Assembly: GCF_000471905.2 (NCBI RefSeq)
Contig: NW_006500357.1
Location: forward strand, 491,871-555,870
Direction: 5' to 3'
Length of the DNA: 64,000 bases
DNA from: Amborella trichopoda
Taxonomy: Eukaryota; Streptophyta; Magnoliopsida; Amborellales; Amborellaceae
A program made the translations under genes and the position numbers. The notes beneath the pieces were generated by a model. The model searched no databases and had not been told where the DNA came from. It worked only from the letters and a program-made list of their open reading frames with translations. Positions 1 to 11,296 of the stretch are shown piece by piece. Positions within the stretch are counted from its first letter, which is position 1; the number at the start of each line of letters is the position of its first letter.

Positions 1-430
1 CCAATTAAGGCGCCCCCTCTAAATTTTATCATAAATACTTGTTGAAAAATAAATAAATTTTATCACAAATAAAATTTTGATATAAAAAATTCTTAAGATG
101 CCTTGAGAATCTATTTTCATCTGTGATTATAAACTTTTAAACTCTAAAAATGGTTCAATCAAGTAGATCCAAAAACATATAAAATCTTGAAAATGGACGG
201 TCCAGATAATTTATTGCAAGATACACTATTTGTAGACTCAAAATCTTTTTTTTTTCTTTTCATATTTATACATCTCAATGCAGACTCAAATTTTTTTTTT
301 TTATTTTTTTTATTCATACATCTCAATGTCAGATGATCAATTATAAGGTTTTTCAAAATCCAAACAACATTTTTATGATGGATTTTTTAAGATTGTACAT
401 TTTAAGTTGCAACCTTATATAAACTTTTTT
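1..430 (-). repeat. AT-rich dispersed non-coding repeat, copy 1
   Basis: The reverse complement of this stretch aligns by eye with about 9380-9790. Shared landmarks, in order, are a GTTTATATAAGGTTGCAACC-like word, a 'TTGATCATCNGACAT' word, a run resembling AAATAGTGNATNTTNCAA, a 'TTTTNATATCTACTTGATT' word and a 'GATAAAATTT' word. No coding potential is visible; the short open frames here are chance. The left end is cut by the window edge. It is probably a non-autonomous DNA transposon or an old LTR fragment, but the class cannot be decided by eye. Confidence 0.55.
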
Positions 431-2047
431 GGTATATATCAGAGAAGTTTGCCTGGCAAAAAAAAGGTCGTTGTGGGAAAATGGAAGACCAAAAATGGCC
501 GCAGCTAAAGAGGTATAACCTGGGGGTTTGTGGAAAAAAAACGGGGGCTTGTGGAGAAAATTTCTTGGCAAAGAAAACCCTCTGCTCTGCGTTCAGGAAA
601 ATGGCAAAGCCGGGCTGTTTTCCGGCTAAAATTTCCTGTAAGGGTTTCTTGAAGCATCATTTGGGCAACGGTGCCTTGCCAGAAAATTAAAAAGCAGCTA
701 AGAAAGAGAATGCGGGTGGCCTGAATGTGGCCGCTCTAAATTAAATAAGCCCCAAACTGTCAGCTAAAAAATAGTTGGAAGAGTTGGGTGCCCATAATTA
801 AAGAGGGAAAACTAACCAGTATAGAAGAAATCAATGCCGCCAAAACGCTTGTTAGAAGTCACACCCTCTGCCGGAAAACCCAGAAAATGTCTAAAAGGAA
901 GAGATGGTGGAAAGGGTTTGCCGGAAAATCAACCAGAGTCTATATTGCAGACAGAGGTGGAGAGAGAAAGGAGAAGCAGATGTCGCTTTGAAGAGAGAGA
1001 ATAACTCTTTGGAGCTCGTCTCATGTTTTATAAAGGAAAAAAATGACAAAAAAGTAGTAAATATCACCATGAACTACTCTTATAACGTTAAGAGAGAGTA
1101 CAAATCGGAACCGTGGGTGACCGCATTGAAATCAGTAGAGATCTGCCATGAAACCACTCTGTCAAAGAATGAGCAAAGGTGATCATAGTTCTCCGAAACA
1201 TCCTGATCAACCACCACGTGGAACAATTTCTTTTGGCCTAATCTATGACTAGATGAAACAGAGATTGCTATGGTGCATTATTGCTACATAACCCACATGA
1301 GGTGTACTGTTCTCACATTTAAATGGAACGCAGCAGTACACTCACTTGTTCAAAAGCAAACCCAAATATCCACGAGTCATAAAGAAACATGTTGTTGTCA
1401 ATTTTAACTGAATCAAATGATCATATGTAAAGATACATGTTCAGAAATTTTGCATAGAAAATATATTGATTTTGAGGATGCCCAGAATCTCAAATATGTC
1501 ATAAAAAGTGAAACAATTTACGACCGAACTAGCATTTTAAGATCGAAATCAAGTTACCAACAATTCTTGAGCTAACAACAAAGACATTGCAGGTTACATG
1601 TAGCCCGAGGCACAACTATTCCTGCATGGCATGGTGTGTTTTGCTGTTTCTCATTGAACTTGTTGCAATTTTAATGGGAATTATATACAAAGTATACATA
1701 ATAGACTGGAACACAACCCTTAGAAAGAAAGTCCACTTTAACTCCAAGCATCGATTCGCAGTTGATAGAAATTGCAAATCCCAACTTGAGAAGTAACTAA
1801 TCTGGAAACACATGAGTTCCAGTATTTATAGTGAAGTGGAGCCATAAAGTTCACATAGATATGAGAAGCCGTAGATACTAGATAGGGAACATGAAAAGCA
1901 AAACATGCAATGTAAAACACATTGACAAAATACCAAGCGGTAAGATTATTCCCAATTTCACAAATGGAAAGACTGAACTTCTCACAATTTTGTCAAATAG
2001 GTGAACCCAGTAAAAAGCATAATTGAACAAGCATGTTACCTCTCACT
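431..2047. other. Unassigned intergenic sequence
   Basis: Nothing clearly functional is visible. Several short open frames occur at 481-1182, but they overlap each other in different frames, use a repeated CCGGAAAA word and resemble no family I know. The part from about 1190 to 2047 is AT-rich and lies just downstream of the stop codon of the minus-strand coiled-coil gene, so its last few hundred bases could be that gene's 3' untranslated region. Confidence 0.4.
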
Positions 2048-4121
2048 TCAAGTTTCTGTTTTGGTCATAGAACTCTCAGTGTCAAGCTCTTGCACAAAAG
2101 AAACACACTCGCCCTGTAAGATCATAAAACTATTGCATGAATAATACTCATTAATAGGAGCAAGGGTATAAGCATTAATACACTACCAAACCAGAAAAAT
2201 GGAAGTATGTATGGACACCAACTCAAAGCTTGATTGCTCCTACCACCTTTCCATCAACAGAGACATTGTTTCCATCAGTTTGTGATACAGGATTTGAGGA
2301 CATCACTTGGGTGAAAGAATCAACCAACTGGCTGGGTTGTATGGAAACAATCAATGTTATGGTAATCCGAAATATATGGTATGCTCATGTGGGTTAACAA
2401 TCACAGTGTATTAGACAGATTATGCATCGGAGTAGTAGTTAATAAGACAAATGATTTATTAGACATCTGATTGTAGTTTGTTTTCATGATGGAACCTAAT
2501 GGTTTTGAAGCTTAGTCTTGGAACCCTAGGTTATTGGTTCCAATCAAGAGCTCATGAATGAAAAAACAAATTCCAAGGAGTGTGCAATAAAAATAACTAT
2601 ATTTATAGCATTACCTCGTTCAAGATGCTTGTATACCAAACTTGCATCATCCTCTTGAATCTTTTCGTCTAACCTGATACGTGACCTGAAAAGTGACAAT
2701 AAGATAGGAATATAATGCCACTATTTATTTTCTATGTATGTGCTCAACTGAAGAAAAGAAAATAAAGGAAAACTGCTTGATGTGGAACCATAGATCCACC
2801 TATCAGGCTGCTTTGAGTTTATTTCATGGTCTATAACTTTAACTTGTAGTGCTGAAAGAAGTACTCCCTGATCCTGTGTACGCAAGAAGCATATTTTGAG
2901 TAGTGATATGGACAGATGTAATAACCAAATTTATGTATGTTTTCATTTTGGTTATGTGAAAATCAGAACAGACTCCCCTTAATCCAATAAACCTTTCTAG
3001 GATTAAAATCTCTCTTGCTTCCTAAGAATTCCAGTAAGCAGATTTCCAAGAGGAATTACATTAAGCAATAAAAAACCCGAGATTTCTTACTACTGTAAAT
3101 TTGGCCGAAGCGGTCTCCTGAATCTTTTGCAAGATCAATCCCAAGTTCTGTATCTCCAAAAGCAAGGCCTTTCATTTCAAAATAAATGAATCATTTTCAA
3201 TATAAATGAATCATTCAATACAATCAATGTGGGAAATTGAAGAATGAAAGATCAGACAAAGTTCAAAAAACCTGTTTCTCAGTAACCAAACTTTGGATAG
3301 TTTCTTCCTTTACAGATATGTCCTTCTGAAGGTAATCTTGGTCAAGATAAAACATCTGACCGTAAACTGATACTCAAATCACTTTTGACTGATACTTCAC
3401 ATAAAGACAAGTATGAGATGGATATAGCTTCTATTTGTGGTTGAAGACCATCTATTGTTGTCAATTCCTCTATCCTTTTTTCGTCTCCAAAGTGGTTTGA
3501 TCCTTTCTCTTGAGCTCGTCTTGGTTGTTCTTGATTTTATTCTCTAAAATTCGTGTCTTCTCTGCAAAGATAGAATCAATAAACCTTCTGAGTGGCAAAC
3601 CAGAAACTGAAGGTAAAGGAGAAAAATATAGCAGGCTCAACAAGAAAAATGCAAGGACAGAAACCTAGTAATAGTCTCCCACTCCACAAACACAGGCAAA
3701 TATTTAGGAAGCCCATAAATCAAGGTGCTAGTTGCATCTAACAGAGTATCCAGTTTGCATCAAGCAAAGAAATATGAACTGACAGGCATCCGTCAGAGAG
3801 AATGAGAAGCATCTTCAGATTTATGTGATTTTGAAATACATTCCATTGGACTTCATAAATATTGAGAGAGTTGTCCTGAGAGCAATGAACTCCAATTCAG
3901 GAAGTGACCATACCTTTAAAGTCTTTTTCGAATAACAAATGTCATCCACCTTCCTTTTCAATATAGCTGAGTGTTAGACATGCAAGGAAGATGATGAATA
4001 AGCGATCCAAATAAAGAACTGTACAATGAAAATAAATTTTGAGTGGGCAAAAAATCCAATGATTCTGCTTCCAAAATAAAGCTGACAAAAGATTACAGCT
4101 TCGAGACAGAAAGCTACATGC

Positions 4122-4296
4122 CTGATTGTTCTTTTTCGCTCACAAGCCAATGCTTTCTGTCAACAACTTGCTTGATACAAACAGTTTCTTTTTTAATAGA
4201 GTCAAATAGTAAATATTGGTGGTGAATCTTCTCGCAGAGAACTGCTATCTTTCGGTCTCTCATCTCAATGGAATGTTTCAATGCACATGTAGATTC
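4122..4296 (-). other. Exon of the coiled-coil gene, apparently with a GC-AG intron
   Basis: A TATCCAG acceptor is followed by an open block of about 58 codons with HSIEMRDRKIAVLCEKIHHQ and FDSIKKETVCIKQVVD. A G/GT donor is absent at the expected end, but CAG/GCATGT is present and joins in phase 1 to the acceptor at 3966. This gives an uninterrupted reading into ILKRKVDDICYSKKTLK. GC-AG introns are a known minor splice class in plants, so the call is plausible but rests on manual reading. Confidence 0.5.
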
Positions 4297-4437
4297 CTGG
4301 ATACAAGTATAACATGCCATCAATGTTGCTAAAGAGGAAATAATGTATCTGCATTACATAAAATAGGCTCTTGAGCTTCATGGTCAAGATACAGCCCAAC
4401 AAAGCCAAAAACTATTGAAGTGAAGTTATAATATAAC

Positions 4438-6348
4438 CGAAAGAAAGATCAATGTGATCTTTACCAGGGAATTTTTTTTTTTTTTCTTCACCCTTTTTGT
4501 TTTGGCAAACGATCACTTACAAGTGGTCTTATTACAATAACATATAATTCAAAATAAAACCAACAAAACTATAAAACCAAGATCTTGAAACTTGATGCCA
4601 TTGAAATAACTATTTCTTATGCTTGAGAATATAAAGATGAAATTATAAGAAATAAAAGTAGAGAGTGCTGGAGATTACCTCAACCGGGCTTATTACACTC
4701 CACATCGAATGACCACCATCCGATGGCGCGGGATCGACGATTGAGATTGAAATTAGATTGAGATTGAAATTAGATCTAATTTCTCTCTCTAGCCACACCT
4801 AAGGGCCACGCCCCACCTAGGAGGGATACTCTTTCTCTCTCATCTTATTTTGTACCTAAGGGTTGGTAGAGCTAGAGAGAGAAAGCTCTAGCTCGCTCTA
4901 GGGTCTTGGGGCATGCCCCTTAATTGAACTAGGAGAGACCCCTCTAGAGAGAGAGTAGAGAGACTTTAGAGAGAGTAAACAGAGAGGTTAGTGTAGAGAA
5001 TAGAGGAGGGGAAGTCCTTTATTTATAGAACAAAATTAGGTTTAGGATTTCTCATAGTTTGTCTCTTTAGTGAGATTGAGTGTGAACCGTTAATCAAAAG
5101 TGACTAGTGGGGTGAAAGATCTGAGTTATCCATTCCATAGATGGGCCATCAAAATTGTGAAAGGTGTATGAACCCACCTTTATTCCCTTTTCTAAACCAT
5201 TTTTCTATCAATAGAAATTAAGTCAAATTAATTTCAATCAAAATATTGTGCATACCATAAAATACCACAAGTCTTCTCATACTTTCATAAAATCTTTCAA
5301 AAGTATATCAAATCAATATTCGGTCAAATATCTTTCCAACCTTATAATCAATTTGACCACATGTCAAATCTTATAACATATAGAAAGAAAATAAAGGGAT
5401 GGGGCGTGCCACCCAAGGAAGGGACTCATGGGCCACACATTCTAGAAATATGGCGGGCCCATGTGCACAATAGGCTCTCATAAAATTTTTATATATATAA
5501 AAGAATTTTTAAAATATTATTTGAATATTTAAACCATTGTAAAATCAATATTTTTAATTTTATAAATCCAAATTTTATAAATAAAATATCCAAGAGTTTA
5601 TAAAAATTCAAATAATTATTCTAAAATAATTTTTATAATAAAACAAATATAATTAAATTAATTTGATGGGAAAATGATCCATATGGTTTAGGGATTAAAT
5701 CAACCATCATGAGGCACTCCACCTTCAACTGTGGACTACAAACCACACTTGTTTTATTAGGCCGACTCAGTGTTTTCTATGACCCACAGTCCAAGCAGGG
5801 GCTTATTAGCGGGTCACCAAAGTCTAGCCGATGAGCCAAGGGGTTGCAATCTCAGTCTGTGGATTTTAGGTTCTCTCTTAGAGACGTGCCAAGGTCACCT
5901 AGACCTTGATGCAACCACAGCTCCTATGGCGCATAGGGGTATCTCTCGCACATGCATAAGCTTCACCCTGAAATGTGGTTTTGCTTTCTCGGAATGGCTA
6001 TCATTATGCATGTTGTGTGATGGTGTGTGGATGAGGTTTTGACCCCGTCTCTGAAGGCCACCATTACACATATGGGTCACACAGTCCCTCGGCTCACTCA
6101 TCCGTGCATACTCAGACCTCATCAAGGGATGACCCATTAGAACCATTATCGGTTTATATTCTATGTCTAGGTAACATGGGTTTTTTCCAACCAACTGGCC
6201 TAGACCGTCAAGCACAGATCGGTATCTGCAATACTGTTTGCATATTATGGTCCATGAGGGAGTGCACTCCACTGAGTTCATGTTCCACTATATCAAATGT
6301 TTTATTACAATCACTCATAAAGCATTTAATGGCCACATAAACCCAACA
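4438..6348 (-). mobile_element. Solo Copia-type LTR with 5-bp target duplication
   Basis: The reverse complement matches the LTRs at 11297-13232 and 17103-19107 over its whole length, including the TGTTGG start, the 'CACGCCCCACC' block, the 'CCATCGGATGGTGG' block and the CTTTCTTTC end. It is flanked directly by ATAAC on both sides (4433-4437 and 6349-6353), a perfect 5-bp target-site duplication. No internal retrotransposon sequence is present, so it is a solo LTR left by LTR-LTR recombination. It lies in the large intron of the coiled-coil gene, opposite in orientation to the related full element. Its last dinucleotide reads CG instead of CA, a probable point mutation. Confidence 0.9.
5018..5028 (-). 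promoter_or_regulatory. TATA box of solo Copia LTR
   Basis: CTATAAATAAA on the minus strand, at the same relative place as TATAAAAATA in the two LTRs of the related element. Predicted only from the motif and conserved position. Confidence 0.4.
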
Positions 6349-7409
6349 ATAACTTCGCGTACACACTGGTTCAAATCCTTCTAGAAAACTCGACCCATTA
6401 ATGTGAAAACATTTATCATCAGATGACCACCAATACTGAGCATCACTATTGCACAAATCTAAGACACGTCATCTACCTGGTTTGTTTGTTAGGATGAATT
6501 TTGTTGATAATTAGTGCATAAGCTGTCGCTAATCAATCCTTGCCCATCAGGCCGGAGTTGGAACGTGAATTGTCTACATACTCTTCAATTACAATTGGGG
6601 CATTTTCTGTGCTGCAAATATGTAATTAACCCATAAGGATGTTTTGGTCTTTTTGGTAGCTCATGTATACAATGGATGCACTGTCCCATTCAGTCAATTG
6701 AGAAATCATTTCATAATTCCGATCATGCGCACACAATTGAGGCACACCTTTTATTGCAATAAAATTAAAACAAATTGCCCATTATTGCAGGTCATCTGAT
6801 AATAGATATTATCGAATGGATGGTGTAGAGTTTTCTAGAAGGACTTGTAAATTTCAATATGTAAAGAACATCTGTGAAAGAAAAGCAAAACCAATATGAG
6901 TATCAAGAATGAACATCAACGATAACAGAGGAAGTAGGAGTTGCTAAATGAGCTCCAAGATCTAATTAGAATAAAGCCAAACGGTCTTGCTACATATTTC
7001 AGTTAGAGCTTATCAATTTATCTCTGAGCTAGATGTAGATACCATCTCAGGCTTCTCACTTCTGTATGAAGAACGAGACGTACTGAGAAAAATTGAGGAA
7101 ATGGACTTGGATTGATGAGTAGTATCTCTACCCTGTATTTAACTCATGCTTAATTGTATTTAGCAATGAATGGCAAGCATGCCTAGCCTATAACTTTGAT
7201 ATATGAGTTTTAAGTAAGTCTTCTGAATGTTTACTTCAATCCTTATTGTCAACTAGCTTATTTCTTAGAAGGAGCTCCCATAATGCAATAGGTATTTTTT
7301 TGTGTGACCATTTAGAAAAGTGAATCGCAGCACCTTCACGCACTGTTTGGTTCAATTCTAGAGCCTTGATATATAAATGCAAAACTTCTCTCAAAATACA
7401 AAAACTGAC
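6349..7409. other. Intron sequence right of the solo LTR
   Basis: AT-rich sequence between the solo LTR target duplication and the next exon block. I see no open frame with coding character. It is best read as the remainder of the coiled-coil gene's large intron. Confidence 0.45.
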
Positions 7410-7519
7410 CTCGTATTGGCTCATAATGTCTCTCTTGATTCAAGAAGGTTATTTATACTCCCCTTTAACTCCTTTTGCTTGTGTTCTAACAAGGAGTTCT
7501 CGTCCTGAAGGAGTTTCAT
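7410..7519 (-). other. Exon of the coiled-coil gene (most upstream minus-strand block)
   Basis: A TTTGTGTAG acceptor precedes an open block containing QDENSLLEHKQKELKGSI, followed by a GTCAGT donor at the low-coordinate side. The phase at its donor fits the acceptor at 4296, giving a smooth join into the next coiled-coil block. A single missing base near 7430 puts a TGA in frame. The roughly 3.1-kb intron that follows contains the solo Copia LTR. Confidence 0.55.
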
Positions 7520-8034
7520 CTACACAAATCATAAAGAAAAGAGATAAAATTATACACGAGAGATATTAGGAAAAATTATTAATTGCGAAAATGATAGAGA
7601 ACTTATGAGGAATTAACTTCCAGCTACAATCATATCTACATCATAAACTAATTTATAGCTCTCCCATTTTTGTTCAAAGAAGATGAGGTGATAATAGTGA
7701 TAGTACAATAATCCATGTCATAGGAGGACACCATATTTTGAAGCGTAAATTCATTCTTTAAATCACCAATCCTAAATAGGAAGTTATAACCAAAGTTCCC
7801 ACATTCGGCAAATGAATGTGGAAAACATCATTTCAGGGAGAATTATTAAGCAGATTTACAAAAGTGCAGTAAATGATTAGGGAAAAGAGCTATTTAGGTT
7901 TGAATCTCTCTCTTTCCCTGTCTTTCTCTCTCTTGTCGATTTTCATTATCTTTCCTGATCTCTTTTGGACTGCCTGGCTTCTGATGGTTCCATGATTTTT
8001 GTATTTATTTTCTCCATTTGTTGTTCGATTCAGA

Positions 8035-8132
8035 AACGTAGGCAATCTGAAGCTGAATTCAATAGGAAAATTCATGATCTGAATGCACAATTAGCTTCTG
8101 GTGATGAGGTTAGGCGCAAGCTTGGAATTCAT
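8035..8132 (+). other. Coiled-coil exon in opposite orientation
   Basis: A pyrimidine-rich tract ending GATTCAG precedes an open block encoding KRRQSEAEFNRKIHDLNAQ and LASGDEVRRKL, then a GTAGGT donor. The character (charged heptads, RK/E-rich) matches the minus-strand exons, and in content it would sit naturally just upstream of the 7519 block. It is on the plus strand, so either an inversion separated it from the rest of the gene or it belongs to another truncated gene. No further plus-strand exons were found downstream. Confidence 0.5.
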
Positions 8133-9379
8133 GTAGGTTGAATTCTACTTCTGTTTCCTTTTCTGAATTTATCTGTTCACTCTAAATTTGTTACCATAAT
8201 TGAAGCTTCAACTCAAAAGCTAGAAAAATCATAGATTGTGTTAAGTATCATTTTTCTTTTTTCTGATTTGAGAAATAGAAGCACACATTTATTGTAAAAA
8301 AGGAAAGATTAGAAGCAGGGAAGTCTGCATGGAAGATGAATGGAGAAAGATAGTTCATCCTTTGTGTACTTCTCTGTCTCCTGCTTTGGGAGAAGCATAA
8401 AGGGCGGGATGAGTAAAGGCAAAGAAGAAAGAGAAACAGAAGAGAAGCGAGAAGAGTTAAGATGCTCACTGCAAGGTCTCGAACATGGGAGACTAGCGCG
8501 TGAAGCTGGTACTTGAACTCGAAAAACCTCTGCAACTATTTCATGGCAATAGAGAGAGAAACAATAAGCCAAACATGGAGCTCCGGGTTTTAAAACACAA
8601 ATAATTTTGGCGCCCATTCTTCACCACACTTACGGGCAAATCCGCTAAGTATAACTGAAAGATTGATCATCACCGTCCGTTCTGATATTGGGCGCTAATT
8701 GAGCTACTTGTGCATCGTTCAGCATACGGATCCAAAGTATGTTGTAATGTTTCTCAGATTTGTAGTATCGCCGTCCACTAAAATGAGCCGCTTTCGCAAG
8801 AGGGATTAAAACAGGTTTTTTAGTACGAAAATTTATGAAAATACATGAACGACAGGGTTCAATTTTTTGTGATATTTATGGGGGAGGCCGTATGCCTTTG
8901 ATTTGCTTTTAGGGAACAGTGGGGAGATTGGATTTTTTTTAGAGAGAGAAAAAAGTTGTCCGGTATATTGAAAATCGGATGGCAAGATTTAAGCTTAATG
9001 AGCTACCTGGAATTTGATATTTTGAATATCGAACCGTTTTCTTTTATTCAAACGTAAAAAATTTACATGTCCGATGTTCGATTTATCGAAAACACCGGAC
9101 ATATGGAATAACTTGGAAAGTAATTTTAGAACAAACATGCTTTTGTGATAGGGCATAGAACCTCAAGGGCCCACAACGCAAGTACTTCTCCAATGAAACA
9201 GGGAAGAAATCCTGTCATTTTTATTATACGGCATTGATTAACAGGCACATTAAGAAAAATCTATACCGTCCCTAATAAACTTAAAATCTCGTCTCTAATA
9301 ATGAAGTAACTTCAAGATGTTATGGACGGCGTTTTTATAGGTCCTAGGAGTTTAGGACTCAGTATGTAGATGGAAAAAG
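8133..9379. other. Unassigned sequence between exon and AT-rich repeat
   Basis: No gene recognised. 8250-8620 has open minus-strand frames without family resemblance. A short inverted repeat (ATGTCCG ... CGGACAT) lies at about 9068-9103. Confidence 0.35.
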
Positions 9380-9790
9380 TTTATATATGGTTGCAACCTT
9401 ATCTTTATAGCTACATATGCACTTAAAAATTCATTGGAAAAGATAATTTTAATGTTGAAAAACCTTTTGATTGATCATCCGACATCGAGAAGTATGACCA
9501 TGAAAAATAAAAAGATTTTAAGTATTAGAAATAGTGCATTTTACAACATATTATCTACATCGTTGATTTTCAATATTTTCATATGTTTATATATCTACTT
9601 GATTTTTAACTAATTTTAAAATTTAAAATTTTATAATTAAATATAAAAATAGATTTTGAGATAATCCCAAGAACATTTTACATCAAAATTATATAGCATG
9701 ATAAAATTTGAAGCTGCACCTTACCTCTACAGCTACGGATGTATATGTATGCCAACTACATCGTATGTAGATATGTGCCACTTTCCATGA
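9380..9790 (+). repeat. AT-rich dispersed non-coding repeat, copy 2
   Basis: Matches the reverse complement of 1-430 through several ordered landmarks (GGTTGCAACC, GATTGATCATCCGACATCGAG, AAATAGTGCATTTTACAACA, TATATCTACTTGATTTTTAAC, AAAATAGATTTTGAGATAA). It is therefore in inverted orientation to copy 1 about 9 kb away. Non-coding. Confidence 0.55.
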
Positions 9791-10690
9791 TATGATTTTT
9801 CCAATATGAAGATCATTAATTTGAAAAAAAAAAAAAAGCTAAACATAATATCTTTTGAACAAACAATTTAGACCATTAGTTTTTATCTTTTTTAGAAGGA
9901 TCACCACCCTACTTCCATCTTTATGATGGATGCGTGATGCCTTGGGGGGACGTAGATTTAGTTACGAATATCCCATGAATAAAAACACTGTGCTTTTAGG
10001 AAAAGTTTATATAAGGTTGTAACTTATACGATAGAAGTTAGGTGCATCCCAAAACCTGGTAGAAAAGAGGATTTTGAATTTGGGGCGAATATAATTTTTC
10101 AAGCAATCGTAAGTTTCCCATCGAAACTACAATTTTTTTTTAAGACAAATAATAAATCTAGTTCTTGTGGCAAAATTCACCCTTCCTTTAATCGATGCTC
10201 TCGCGGGAGTAGATAATATTTTTGCCATGTATGTTAACTTGCAAAATTCTCAAACCACAAGGTTTAATGAAGGCGGCGGTCTCCATGTTAACTTGAAGCT
10301 TCAAAAGAAAGACGGCTCATTTGAAGATTGAACTTTGAACCTAAATTTCTTTTAGTGGTGTGTACCTCGTGGGACTAGCAAATTGTGGAAAGAGAAGACT
10401 TATGTATCTCTCATTTTGTCTCGGACCCGGTTTATATGCCGCCAAGCAGCATATTGTAGAAATATGGGCTTGGTAATAAATATATTTTTTAAATATAATG
10501 TGATCTTAATTTTTAGAGAATATATAATTTTTAACATGGAGATCATGAATATGAAATTTTTTTTTGAAAAATAGAAATAATAACTATATTAAGAAAACAT
10601 TTGGACCGTTAGTTACATTTTTTTTAGATAGACCACCTATTTGCATCCATCTTTAAGATGGATGCTTTATGCCTGTAGGCCGCATATTGT
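9791..10690 (+). repeat. Two degenerate copies of a repeat tail
   Basis: About 9790-9950 and 10490-10690 share, in order, a 'GATCATNAAT' word, a poly-A stretch, an 'ATTTNGACCNTTAGTT' word, a TTTTTTAGA word, and 'CATCTTTANGATGGATGC'. A third related tail lies at about 20020-20140. They look like further copies of the dispersed AT-rich family seen at 9380-9790. Nothing coding is visible. Confidence 0.5.
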
Positions 10691-10904
10691 AGAAATGTGG
10701 TCCAGCCTGTATGAAACAATTTTCCTTTTGTCTCATTACTATGTTAAATTCCCTTTAGTTCTACTTGTGTGTTAGATATAGAAAGAAACTTTGCTTTCTT
10801 CTTTAGTGCCAAGGTAGAAAACAAGAACCACACTGTATCGGTCCTTGTGTTTCTTTTTTTTTTGGGGGTGAGTGGGAGAGGGTCCCTACCCTTAAGAATT
10901 GAAC

Positions 10905-11045
10905 CTAAGATATAGCATTACAAATCATCAAGCGTTAACATCAATATGGGAATTTGAAGCCTAAGATATAGCATCAAGCGTTAATTTCAAAAGTTCTCTT
11001 TTCAAGATATAGCATTGCAAATCATCAAGCGTTAACATCAACAGT
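10905..11045 (+). repeat. Short local duplication, about three copies
   Basis: The phrase AAGATATAGCATTNCAAATC followed by ATCAAGCGTTAACATCAA occurs near 10909 and 11005, with a shortened version near 10966. No other gene-like content is seen between 10690 and the Copia LTR at 11297. Confidence 0.6.
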
Positions 11046-11296
11046 TTCAAAAGTTACGTCCCGTAGAAAGACATCAATTTGGGAAGTTACGCTTCCATTC
11101 TATCCCATTAAAGGTGTAGTTTCTGAAATTGACAGTAAAGACAACTTTGGTAACTATACCTTCCACCAATCAAACACATCCCAAGAAATTGATTTGGGGG
11201 GCCTTTTGTATGAGGAGATATTTTTTGCTAAGATGTATAAAATTTTGTTAATGGAAAAAAAAAATGCCATGTGAGTACTTAGGCATCACATGATTA

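Larger units (their letters stand above)
2048..7519 (-). pseudogene. Coiled-coil protein gene, ten exon blocks, frameshifted
   Basis: Exon blocks read by hand on the minus strand: 7519-7410, 4296-4122, 3966-3914, about 3559-3440, 3336-3272, 3168-3094 (or 3091), 2873-2800, 2685-2615, about 2331-2247 and 2113-2048, ending in a TGA stop. Most are bounded by AG acceptors and GT donors, and the reading phase carries across most junctions. The blocks encode charged heptad-like helices, for example KTRILENKIKNNQDELKRK, VKEETIQSLVTEKQ and EIQNLGLILQKIQETAS, so the product would be a rod-like coiled-coil protein. Two apparent 1-bp frameshifts are seen, one after ESRET in the first block (near 7430) and one after TTLETKK (near 3470). 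The donor of the fourth block and the acceptor of the ninth are not canonical. Either this is a pseudogene or the assembly has errors. The family is not recognised by name; no start codon for the full gene is visible here. Confidence 0.6.

Noticed and set aside
5770..6456. Open frames of 78-128 codons in the solo LTR.
   Set aside because: They lie inside an LTR; the homologous LTRs at 11297 and 17103 do not keep these frames.
8460..8530. GTTCGAGACC on the minus strand looks like a pol III B box, suggesting a SINE or tRNA.
   Set aside because: No convincing A box at the right distance, no cloverleaf, and no other copy seen in the window.
8248..8617. Two overlapping minus-strand frames of about 100 codons.
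   Set aside because: Different frames of the same sequence, low-complexity Ser/Leu/Phe composition, and no family resemblance.
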